Source of the DNA: Botryosphaeria dothidea
Lineage: Eukaryota > Ascomycota > Dothideomycetes > Botryosphaeriales > Botryosphaeriaceae
Length of the DNA stretch: 64,000 nt
Direction of reading: 5' to 3'
NCBI GenBank assembly: GCA_011503125.2
Contig: WWBZ02000001.1
Span: forward strand, 3,224,001-3,288,000
Positions 47,078 to 57,059 of this stretch are shown here, piece after piece. The position numbers and the translations under genes are program-made. The stretch's first letter is position 1; each line of letters begins with the position of its first letter. The notes under the pieces are model-generated. The model was not told the DNA's origin. It did no database searches and saw nothing but the letters and a program-made list of their open reading frames with translations.

Positions 47078-48490
47078 CTAAGAACTGCCTGCGTACAAAA
47101 GATTGTGGAGATCCGCCATGCTTGGATTTCCGTAAACATCAGCCCAGCATTGTCCATAGTCTGGACAGCTATGCATGATTAAGTCAGTCTGTATGTCTAC
47201 AACTCTTCTCTGTCTGGAACACTTACTGGACTGGCTCTCGCCCGAAAATGATGTGCCATAGGTACTCGAAAATCCTTCCACTATTATCGTCATCGAGGTC
47301 CGTTTCCATCAACCATTGCCTATAGAGCACATAGTCCTCCAGTGACCTCATCATTATTTGGTCACGCGACACTGCGAATTGCGCACAGCAAGGAGCTGCG
47401 ATCACCTCCGGGCATGGCGTGTCGAAGAAGAGCTCCCAAACGCCTGCCATGCTCCTTTCGTAAAGTCGGTTGAACGGTGTATCTTCTCGAAACGGCTGGA
47501 CCTCCGCTGGACAGCCGGGCCCTAAAGTGCACCTTAGAGAGGCAAAGCCTACGCGCTGGACGTAGTCGGTTTGCAGAGCCTTCAGAGCCACCATGTTACT
47601 CCGTGCGGGCATTCCAGCTCCGTGCCAGAACCTTGAAAACGGTTAGATTGGCGCCTTTGATCACGAGACAGGAGAATCGACGTACCGGTCTTTGTGGCTA
47701 TGGATGAAAGCAACCGTCGACGGATAATTACCGTAGTTTTCAATCAGGTACGTGAGATACGCCATCGCCTAGAGCTCAGTCGTCAGTCTCGACCCGAAGA
47801 TGTATTGTACTTGTAGCTTAGTACCTCTTTGCCTTTGTTCATCGGCGTATGCAAGGTTGCGTTCAGGTCATCGACGGCGTAAACGGCGTTGGCCCATCTG
47901 GATCTGCTAAGCCACATTCGGAACAGCTATACCCTGACGACTTACTCCGGAAGTTCTTCGACCCAAATTGTGTCTTCCTGTGCAGTTTTTCCCATCACGA
48001 CGATCTTATCTGGAAGTGCTTCCAGGGATTCACCCTCCGTTGTATCTTCCGCCTCTGCCTGTGGTTCATCTTCTTCCACCACTTCAGGGGTCTCGCCTTC
48101 CGCCTCCGTCCCCGAAGGAGGAGACTGCTCCTCGTTGACACCAGATGTCGCCTCTCCAGTCAAATATTCAGGCACCGAGTTTCCATTCCCATGATCGTCA
48201 TCCGGGGCAGATGTTATAACCGGGCTCGGACTCGAGTTCCAATACGGAGGTGTCGGTTGTGGCGTCAGAACGGGAGATGGTGTTCCAAAGCCAATATACT
48301 TCGGATCGACGGTGGTTCTGGAGCCGCTATGGCCCAAGCGGTCTCTCCAGCCGTTGGCGATTTCGTCTTTTATTTCATCGATGTGGTTCCAACGGTCTCT
48401 GACGTATTCAGAATGGCGAATGATGATACAGATGACCAGTAAAATAACAAATGTCGAAGCGAGGGTGCCGGCACGTAGGGGAGACTTCAT
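47078..48490 (-). CDS. DUF3431 membrane-anchored protein, five exons
   Basis: Exons 48490-47946, 47903-47825, 47768-47686, 47631-47227 and 47168-47078 join in phase to 400 residues. A basic N-terminus and one membrane helix (TLASTFVILLVICIIIRH, about residues 10-28) make it a type II membrane or secretory-pathway protein. A ~120-residue Pro/Glu/Ser-rich linker follows. The DUF3431 domain starts at DKIVVMGKTAQEDTIWVEEL and continues AVYAVDDLNATLHTPMNKGK, EAMAYLTYLIENYGNYPSTV, AFIHSHKDRFWHGAGMPARS, YVQRVGFASLRCTLGPGCP, PEVIAAPCCAQFAVSRDQI and GRIFEYLWHIIFGREPV|HCPDYGQCWADVYG. Conserved cysteines (CxxGPGC, PCCAQF, CPxYGxCxxDVYG) suggest disulfides. A possible start further upstream would be GTG, so I use the ATG at 48490. 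Role unknown; a carbohydrate-related (glycosyltransferase-like) function is only speculation. Confidence 0.88.
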
Positions 48491-48738
48491 TGTTTTCCTG
48501 GCGAGTTTCACTCACCACCTCCGACCAGCAGCTACATCAGCTTTTCTTTAGAAACACAGAACGGCAAGACCACCCTGCATATATCCTGCACCTGATGCGA
48601 CGAATACATTGGCCACGGCCGAAGCCCAAACGCGACGCGCGGCGTGACTACGAAACCGCTGCGCGGCTGGAGGTCGAGTTCGAATGACATGACTATCGCG
48701 GAGGCGGTGCCACAGAGAAACAACCGACAGGCAGGCCA

Positions 48739-48939
48739 GTGGGGGCCTGTTTCCACCACAACTTATCGAAGGTGCCCCAGGACTACGCGTCTCTGTGGTC
48801 TGCGTCGTCTAGCGTCGGTGAATTTTTCCCGAAACAGTACCGAGAGTACGTATACAGGCAGTTTCAAGCGCAACACTGCCAGAACACGGACGAACGTCGA
48901 GAATTCGTTTGGTCGCTGAAGAAGCTTGTTTGTGCATGA
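48739..48939 (+). pseudogene. coding-like fragment, unknown
   Basis: A frame ending at 48939 translates to protein-like text (PQDYASLWSASSSVGEFFPK, YREYVYRQFQAQHCQ, NTDERREFVWSLKKL) for about 66 residues. No upstream exon with a matching frame is obvious because the preceding sequence is the DUF3431 promoter. It may be a relic or a very small gene; I cannot assign a family. Confidence 0.25.
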
Positions 48940-49356
48940 ATAGCTGGAGTGTTCTTAGTGGGCTTCTTTGCATCTCCGGGAAGGGATGCCGCATTCGATG
49001 AGGAGGACCATAGTCCTGTCAAGTGGAGCGATCCGGCCCTGTGCGCAGTGCTTCGTCATCTTGGCCACTGCGTTTGCGAAAGCCACAAAGCTTATACGCA
49101 CTGGCAACAGCCGCACGCGTGGGCAATTCCCTTACATCTGCTGGTCGCAACCCTGATGCGTGGTGGGCCGTGGCTGCTGCGCCCATCGTGCCCTTTTCTC
49201 AGCCACGAAACGATCATGAATTAACAGCGCCGCAGACGAGAACAGGGATCATCAAGAGCGATTGCCGAGAGCCTCTCCGAGACACATCCGACTCATCATA
49301 CTGGACAACTACTTGTTCTGTCCTAAAGCAATGGGGACTGGAAACACGCGCATACA

Positions 49357-49441
49357 CGGGGAGTTCAAGCATTCATACGGACGTGGACCAAACCAGTTTT
49401 CTGAACATTTCCGCCCGGACGAATGCTTCAACTGCCCATGG
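49357..49441. repeat. hairpin repeat family, copy I
   Basis: Left arm GGGGAGTTCAAGCATTCATA, right arm CCCGGACGAATGCTTCAACT ending GCCCATGG. It lies 340 bp downstream of the inositol-type transporter stop codon. Confidence 0.8.
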
Positions 49442-49780
49442 TGAAAGCTTGCAATAACACTGAGACAGTTTTGGGATGGGATGGCTGACAGCTTTATTCA
49501 CAAGTAAATTCTTCCTCAGTCGAGGAAAAAGAGCCGTCCTCAGGCTCGCTTTCAGCTAATGTTTGTTTTATCTTCTTTCCGTTTTCTTCTCTTTCCACTA
49601 CAAGATGAGCAGGTAGGGGTTTCGCGTTCTCTCAGGAGCACTACCAGGATTCTTCCCGAAGGAGCAAATGCAGTCGTGATCATGATTATCATATTTGTTT
49701 GCCGTTCGACTAATTTGAATTGGTAGGAATCGCATCGACGCCCTCCAGCCGCTCACCCCCTTGCCTCTCGGCCTTCCCAC

Positions 49781-51657
49781 CTAAACCTTTGCGTCCAACT
49801 TTGCCTCTCGCATCTCAATCTTACGCTGCTTTCTCCATTCTTCCGCATACTTCACACCGAAACCGTGCTTGAATACTCGCCTCACCTCTTCCAGCGTCAT
49901 GTTGGCCGCTTCTGGGAAACAGAAGATCACGAACACCCAACCCAAGAAGCATAGGACGGCGTAGAATCCAAACGTCCCAGAGGGCGTGATTCCCTTCATC
50001 ATGGACAAGAAGGTGGCCGAGACAACGATATTGAGTCCCCAGTCTGTTCGAGAGTCAGATGAGCGCATTCGACATGCGGAAAAGGATTAGCTTACTGCAG
50101 CAATTGATGAGCATAGTTCCTGCCGCGCGAACTTCCATCGGCAGGAACTCGTTCGCTTGCCAGGGAACGCAGCCTAGACCGGCGGCATACGAGGCGACGA
50201 AAAGGATTATGCAGACCAGAACGATGATGGCCGGAGCCCCGATCTCATCTGCGGTAACCTGCAAAGTAGATCGGTCTATTGGGATCCAATGAAAGGCGAT
50301 GGCAGCTCCAACGAGAGAAATCGGCATCGGAATCATCGACCACAATAGGATTCTCCTGCGACCCACACGATCGATGATGAAGATGGACAGGACGGTGAAG
50401 ATCAGGTTGACGCATGCGACAGTCGTTCCGACGGCGACTGGGTTATGGAAGCCCACAATATCGAAGAGGGTGGACGAGTAATACCTATTGAACTGTCAGT
50501 TTAAATGGTGCTCATGCTCCATATCTGCCACCAAACCCTGAGGAGTCCTACATCAATGTGTTGAATCCACAAAATTGCTGGAAGGCCATAAGACCACAAG
50601 CGGCAATCAAAGCACGCAAGTTGGCTGGGATAGTGAAGAGCATACGGAGAGCAGCCATGAAGGAGATCTCTTCGTTCAATGCCTTTGCCTGAGTAACTCC
50701 GAGCTCAATGCTTCTGACCTTGTTCTCCAGTTGCTCCTCGGTCGAATTGGGGTAAATCTTGCGCAGGACCCTGGTGGCTTCCTCGGGTCGATTGTGGAAA
50801 AGTAGCTGGCGAGGTGATTCCGGGCAGAAGAAAAGAAGGATTCCCAGTATCATAGAGGGAAGAGCACCGAGGCCCACCATGTATCTCCAACCCTGTGCCA
50901 ATAAGTCAGCAAACCATGATACGTTGACGACTGCCCCAACTACCCGCGTGCTCTCCTCAAACATCACTTCGATGCTTTCCGGGTTGACCACACCCTCAAG
51001 GGGCAATGCGACGTACATGAGCCACGTGCGCAAAGGCAGCATCGAAAGCATAGGCCAACACCGAACCTGTTCCAAGAAATATCATATCGACTGAAATCAT
51101 GCGGCCACGGAAGCGAGCAGGAGAGATCTCGGCAATGTAAAGCGGGACGGTCTGCAAATGGTCAGCAATGACAGGACGAGAAGTGAAGGGCTACTTACCG
51201 TTGACGCTGAGCCAACACCCAGTCCGATCAGGAAGCGACCGACACTCATCTGGATGAGGGAATAGGAAGTGGCCTGCACGATGGCGCCGATGGTGAAGAG
51301 AGCAGCAGCGAACCAGATTGCGGGCCTTCGGCCGTATTTGTCGGCAGTCATACCAGCAATCACGGATCCACAGAGACCGCCTGCGGCACACAAAGCAGTG
51401 ATGAGCTCCTTCTGGGAGCTCGACAGGATCTTGTTGTCCAGATCCGAATCGATGACCACAAGGACGCCGGAGATCACGCCGGTGTCGTATCCAAAGAGCA
51501 GACCACCGATGGCAGCAGCAGAGGCAACGAGCCAGACGAATGCACCGGGAGTGCCATCTTCGATGGTGTCGAGATTCAGGTCATCTTGCTTCGAGGGTGG
51601 ATCGACGTTACTCACGTCTTCGATGAGCTCGGGGCCCTTGATGTCGGTGGATGCCAT
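49781..51657 (-). CDS. MFS inositol-type sugar transporter, five exons
   Basis: Exons 51657-51199, 51151-51017, 50892-50552, 50484-50096 and 50043-49781 join to about 528 residues. Motifs in order: FGYDTGVISG (about residue 58), DKYGRRPA, FLIGLGVGSAST|TVPLYI, AEISPARFRGRMISVDMIF, GWRYMVGLGALPSMI, FFCPESPRQL, FQQFCGFNTLM|YYSSTLF, DRVGRRRILL and CVPWQANEFLP. The cytoplasmic loop EQLENKVRSIELGVTQAKAL and the C-terminal FPEAANMTLEEVRRVFKHGF instead of PETKG are typical of fungal myo-inositol (Itr-type) permeases, plasma-membrane proton symporters. Substrate is inferred from these marks. The second intron (124 nt) is the longest of this gene; the others are 47, 67 and 52 nt. An in-frame TTG upstream of the ATG at 51657 was rejected as the start. 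Confidence 0.92.
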
Positions 51658-54600
51658 GATAGGAAACAAGACAGGAAAGAAGTGTGGCCGAATGATGAGT
51701 TGAATTGCGGCTCCCCGGTCATCTTATAGAGATCTCGACTGCAGATGGAGGGCCGTATCTGGGGTCCGGGGATGTCTGGGGTCTGGGGAATGTGGAGAGG
51801 CCTGGAGAGAGCCGCTCGGTGGTGAGGACAGGAAAGGCCCGTAGCCGTCGGCAGTGTGGCATGTATTCCCCGGACCGTATGCCGGAAGGCGCAATTAGAA
51901 CCCGACCTCACCGCAACACCACGCCTGAATGGGCTAGCACCTCGGTATAGGTTGACATCGCACGTGTTCCGCTGTCAAATGCCGAATTTGTGGTTGGGCC
52001 CGGTTGCTTCTTAGTCCGCAATTGTTCATCTAGAACCAAGCGTCCAGTGGATTGCATGCTGATTTCAAGTCACAGCCGAACGCCACAGCGCCTCCCTCCA
52101 ATGCATCGGGACCAGGCCTGCAGTCGACTACATGTTCTGTCCAAGCCGCAGCTGAAAGCCACCACACATGTTGTTAAAGGCGCAAATGAGCCCCGCCCGT
52201 ATAGTTGGTGCGGGAAAACCCTACAGATAACTAACGGTGGCGCGGGACCAGTTGACCTCACAGATAGCCAAAGCGGATTCTGATCCAGCTGGGCGCCTTA
52301 TGAGGCGGTTTCGGAATCCATCGCAGGCTTAAGATACAGAGCTGTGTTGCAGCTCATAGTAAGCGGCAAACTCCGTGAACAAAAGAACGTTTGCGGAAAG
52401 TGGAAGAATTCGTCCGGACGATAATGTCAAGTATCCCCAGTAACGAGGCCATCCGGATGGATGCTTCGACTCCCCATGGTAGTCTGACCTGAGCACCTTC
52501 TGGCTTCTCTCTTCGGCAATTTTCATCTGCGGCAACCCCCTTTACCAGCCTGCCGGCTCGAATTCCCTTTTCCTTGACCAGAAAGCGCGCCTTCGGTCGC
52601 ATGAGACCTTTTCTTCCCATATGATTTATTTGGGGGTTTCCGGACGGCCATCCTTTGAAGGGAAGAAGAGCCTTCGACGATAGCCTTTCCGAAAGACATT
52701 CTTTCATGGGAAGCATCATACAGGCATATAAAGAGTTCATGCTACTTCAGTTCCGGTCTGCTTACTCAAGCGCAGTATAGTCTTCTTACATTATAACTTG
52801 ATCTACACCTTAGTAAAAAAGGTTCTCAGCATCAGACAATATTACTGATGAGCCTAATTAATTTGATTTACTAATCTCGGCTTTTCTGTATATATGATGG
52901 AATAAGCCCATGTAAGCGATGCAAGCAGCCAAAGCGAAGTGAATGCCTGGTTTCAAACATGCACTCAATGTCATGATGAAAGCTTGACTTCGTGTCCACC
53001 CACATGTCGCAATTCAAACTGAAGAATCGCCCAGATTATGATCTGAGAGAATAAATACTTGACCAATGCGGAGGGAAAGTAAGACCGCGCAAGTCACTTC
53101 TTCTGGTGCATTGCTACATTCATAGGCGCTCGTGAATATTTGTCAATCATGGGGGTGTTTCCGTAACCTCTAGTGGCAAAAGTCGGAAAAAAACAACTAG
53201 GAGATGCATGAGTGGAGCCGACGTGGCAAGAGAGGGCAAGGCGCGCCAAGTTGGTGTGACGCATGGTTCTCTGAGCCTGTCTGCATGGACCAAGAAGGTG
53301 AGGACAGTGTTTCACCAAAGAATCTGGCTTGAATAGCAAGCAACTATTTCGCGTAGAATTTGTACCAACTTGTGGATAACGCAGGCATCTTGTGAAAAAG
53401 GGAGAGATTGATTCGGAATGCCGTTCCGCCGCTCACGAGGTTTCGATGGGAGTTCCCGGCGTGGGGCAAGTCAGTGAAACATTGAAATAGATACTCACAT
53501 GCGAGATTGACTACTAAGCAACATGATAAATTGCCATGTGTTCCGCGGAGACAACGGATACTCTCAACTTGTGTCTCATCAAGATGAGGCTGCTGACCGG
53601 TTCCATATAACCGCCCAACATAGTTAAAAAGTCATGAACCTCCAGCGGCATGAAGAGAAGTTGATCCACGACGTCAATGAAGGAAGAGACCATCTTCATC
53701 ACCCTCCCTCGCGGCTCTTTACCTTTTCCACACAAAACTGAAGCCTGACCTTCGAGTCCGGGACAGCGTATTCGGTTAATTTCCCATCTCCAGCGGCCAA
53801 GACGAAGTACAAATGGGGCACCCCATTGTAGAAAGCCACAGTGTTGCCTGATCTCTAATGGGTTGGTTGACCTTCGAGAAGATTTTGACTCCGAGGAAAG
53901 TACTGGGGGAATGGTTGCTTATAAAGACTCCGGAAGGTTCGCAGTTCGAATTGCCTGATCACGTGCCGGATCAGGTTTGGAGACCGGTCATGTGGCCTGA
54001 AAAAAAAAAGGAAAGCAAGGATCAACACTGGTCGAATAGAACGGTAGTATTGTAAATTGAGAGAGGGTATTGTATGTGCTTTCGGTGGGAAGTTACCCTT
54101 AATTCATGCATATGCGGACACGAGATACATGTCTCTCGAGACTGAATGGTACAAAGTATTTGCGCTCAAGGGTTGTCAAGATCTCTTTGTCCATGAAATT
54201 AAATTCGACCTTGAATTGAAGCTGGGTTTCTACTTGCAACACTAGGGGGCCTGTCCATTCAGAAAGTCGTTGGACCAATCGCGCGACAGCGGTCGCTTCC
54301 CAGGTGACCTTTAGCGGCGGCATGGATTAAGCCCTTATAGAATTATAAGGAGTTGAATCAGGTATCAAGATGTATATCAATGATTTTGAACATCCACAAG
54401 CCGATAGCTGCCTCAATCTCCGTGCACACGCCCGCTCGTTCACTACGTTGATACACAATTTTCTTTTATGCATGTCAAGAACAGACGGCCAATGGCCGGG
54501 TGAGAGGATTGAGGACCGAGAGTATAATGGTTCAAAGGATGTCTTTCATTGAATGATAATACAAAAGTGCAGGGTATCGTCACCCGATGGCGACATGGTT

Positions 54601-54719
54601 ATCCACTGCTTGCCGCCACTCCCATCCGTCCCCAAGAGGAAAAGAAAAACCTCGTCACATCATGTCTGCAATCTCAGCCAATCGAAGAGATATTGTCCTT
54701 TGATTGTCCCGCTCACCCT
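51658..54719. other. gene-poor stretch with one hairpin repeat
   Basis: No intact gene was recognised over 3.1 kb. The A+T-rich part 52740-54550 has several short coding-like frames on the minus strand (53514-53735, 54099-54323) and one on the plus strand (53858-54055). They share no frame and no known motif, so they may be relics. The hairpin repeat is at 52393-52480. Confidence 0.4.
52393..52480. repeat. hairpin repeat family, copy J
   Basis: Left arm AAGTGGAAGAATTCGTCCGG and right arm CATCCGGATGGATGCTTCGA ending CTCCCCATGG. It lies about 740 bp upstream of the inositol-type transporter start, one of the few copies not in a 3' flank. Confidence 0.8.
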
Positions 54720-55293
54720 CTAAGAGAAGGGGTTTGTGCGGGTTCCCCACCAGGTAAGCGTCAAGCTCAGGCCAACGGTCTCGAGCAGCCTGGCAACCGC
54801 ACCAACACCAACCTGCTCAAGAGGACGCTTCTCGGTAATGATGTGGGCGACAAGCTAAATTCATAAAATTAGCGCCCAGTTCGACGACATTGAACCGCAC
54901 AGATGGTGTTGCACTTACCGAAGGTGCAGAGCTGGCCAGGAAGATCAAGCTGCCGAGGTATGCGGCGCCCTTGTAGCTGAGAGTACCGGTAGCGTTGAGG
55001 AGTGCGCCCACACCGTATGCCTGCAAACCGCTGCCGACAAGCGAAGAGCCCCACGCAGCGGCGGCGGTGGCAGCCTCCTTGGACTTCAGATAGTCCTCTC
55101 GGCTATTAGCTGCCTGGAAATCACGATAGGTCTGTCCGAAGATGGGACCAAGCACGGCGAGTGAGACGGCGTGGGTGTAGGCAGTGCCGAGGGCGATGGC
55201 CGAGGGCTTGACCGGGGGAAGGTCTGAAATGGTTAGCAGGTGAACCTGAAAGAGAAAGGGAAGTTCCAATGACGTACAGTGGAGAGTAGCCAT
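54720..55293 (-). CDS. DUF1761 membrane protein
   Basis: Three exons (55293-55278, 55223-54919, 54854-54720) give 151 residues. The first exon is only 16 nt: MATLH|YLPPVKPSAIALGT. The remainder matches the DUF1761 pattern of small fungal membrane proteins: AIALGTAYTHAVSLAVLGPI, SKEAATAAAAWGSSLVGSGL, QAYGVGALLNATGTLSYKGA, AYLGSLIFLASSAPS|LVAHI, ITEKRPLEQVGVGAVARLLE and SLTLTWWGTRTNPFS. Four membrane helices are likely. Without splicing, frames end early in nonsense tails, so the exon calls matter; both restore family text and phase. Function is unknown. Confidence 0.85.
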
Positions 55294-57059
55294 TGTAGCG
55301 GTTGAAGAAGAGAGGCTTGTTGAGTGGTGTTGGTTTTGAGGGTTTGCGATGGAGTTGGAGTTGGAGATGATGATGATGTTCTGAGGAAGTGCGAGGGGCA
55401 GGTCTTTATGGAAGGCGGGTGTACCCCGAGCGCGGCGGCTGCTGCTGTGGTGATGACGAAAGCCGCACGCTTTGGGGCCAGCCCCTCGGTTTCCAAGGTG
55501 AGAGCAGGAAAGCGCCACGCTAAGGGCTGGACCAGCCAGTCACAGAACAAGCCTGTACGGGGCGCGAGAGACACTGCAATGGCGAGAAGCAGTGCTCAAG
55601 CTGCACTGTGTGTCTGCACAGTGTACTCTCTGCGGTCACTTCACCAGCATACAATTGCAGCGTTCATACCGGGCTCCCGTGTTTTTGCGCCTTTCCACAG
55701 AGGCCATGATCCATTCCCGCGTCTGGCCGGCTTTCAGCTGGCGTCAAACGTAAAGCGAGTGGTCGCGCAATGGCATTATGCCGTTTATACGTCATGCGGC
55801 TTGGCTGTGGCTGGTGCTTGCAGGGAGCTATGGCCCTCTTCCCCCGCGGCCAGGCCCAATCGCCATCTGCATCGCATCGAGATCACAGCTCGCAATATTT
55901 CCCTCCATCCTCGTGCCACACCAATCTGTTCTGTGCCATTCTACCCGCTTCGTGCCCGTATATTCGCACCGTATCCCGCGTATTTGCAGCTTACTTCTGA
56001 ACACTTCGCATCGATTGCTTAAGGTTCAAGTTACTGGTCTGTAAGATGTTATGATGTGCACCGGCGGCGTGACTGGCTTGCCATTAATGACTTTCCCTCG
56101 CCGGTGACGCCACATGACGCTCCAAAACCGCGCGTGCCTGGTTCTGGCGCCTGTCATCTTGCATGGCGATTTTCCTCTGTGTGGGGGATCCACCCGCTCA
56201 GGAGAAGAAAACGAGCTCCAGAGCCCCACAGCGGCAGTCGTCGAACTCCACCTGATGCGCACATCAAGCGCAGGAACAAGATGCAACATCTCGCGAGATC
56301 CAGCAGGCCACCGCCTCAAGTCGACAGCTATCATCGAGATGTAGCCGTCTGCATTGTGCCCAGGAAATTGACACGAAACGTCACCGATGCTACTTCCCGG
56401 CAGACACAGGGCGCCCAAATCCCGGTTCCCGGATACTACTCCCCACATCTGATTTAATTTAGAGGGTGACGGCCTCCGACGATCGGCGGCAATGGACAAG
56501 CAAACATTCATGGGGAGTCGAAGCATTCATCCGGATGCCTTTGTCACTAAGAACAAAGAACGCTTGCGTCCGGATGAATACTTCGACTCCTTACAGTACT
56601 TGATTGCGGAGAATCAATTCGGCGCGAACAACCCGTCTGCTGCAGTGCGCCCCCCCCCCAGAAGGTATGCAAAACCAGATCTCATGCATGCAATGATCAA
56701 CCCGATGTCAACTCAAAACACTCGGACCCCACAGCCCAAGAGAAATAGCACGTTTGAAGACAATTGTCCAGTATCAGTGAGATTGCAACAAAACCAGAGA
56801 TCGGTATCAATTTGTCTCTTACAATAGAAAGTCGCCCTCCCGCCATCCCGATCGACTTTTGTCTCAAACAAACAGTCGGGTATTTCTTTCAAAACTTTTC
56901 GCTTTCTTGCTTTCATAGCCATTGATCAACGAAAAGACAGCAAATATGAAGCCTTTCAGTATTGTTCCCATTAATCCCAAATTACGCCGACCAGCTCTTG
57001 AATATAACCCATTTCAGAAAAAAACACAGAATCGTGAAATATCGAGCGGAGTCTGCCGC
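55294..57059. other. intergenic with one hairpin repeat
   Basis: The interval holds the DUF1761 promoter and the 3' flank of the disordered protein gene. A frame at 55324-56022 (+) overlaps the promoter and is not protein-like. The hairpin repeat is at 56510-56593. Confidence 0.5.
56510..56593. repeat. hairpin repeat family, copy K (near consensus)
   Basis: Arms are GTCGAAGCATTCATCCGGAT and CGTCCGGATGAATACTTCGA. Both contain ATTCATCC (as against ATTCGTCC in the consensus), again a matched change. The loop (TTTGTCACTAAGAAC) is close to copy G (TTTGTCACTAGAAA). It lies about 470 bp downstream of the disordered protein stop codon. Confidence 0.85.

Larger units (their letters stand above)
48491..49780. 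other. intergenic with coding-like fragment and one hairpin repeat
   Basis: The stretch contains the DUF3431 promoter, a short coding-like frame at 48739-48939 (+), the hairpin repeat at 49357-49441 and the 3' flank of the inositol-type transporter. Confidence 0.45.

Noticed and set aside
51658..51669. Upstream TTG start for the inositol-type transporter
   Set aside because: Eukaryotic genes rarely use TTG, and the ATG at 51657 has the usual start of the family.
55324..56022. 232-codon plus-strand frame antisense to the DUF1761 promoter
   Set aside because: No protein-like conservation signs; runs into the promoter region and contains microsatellite-derived text.
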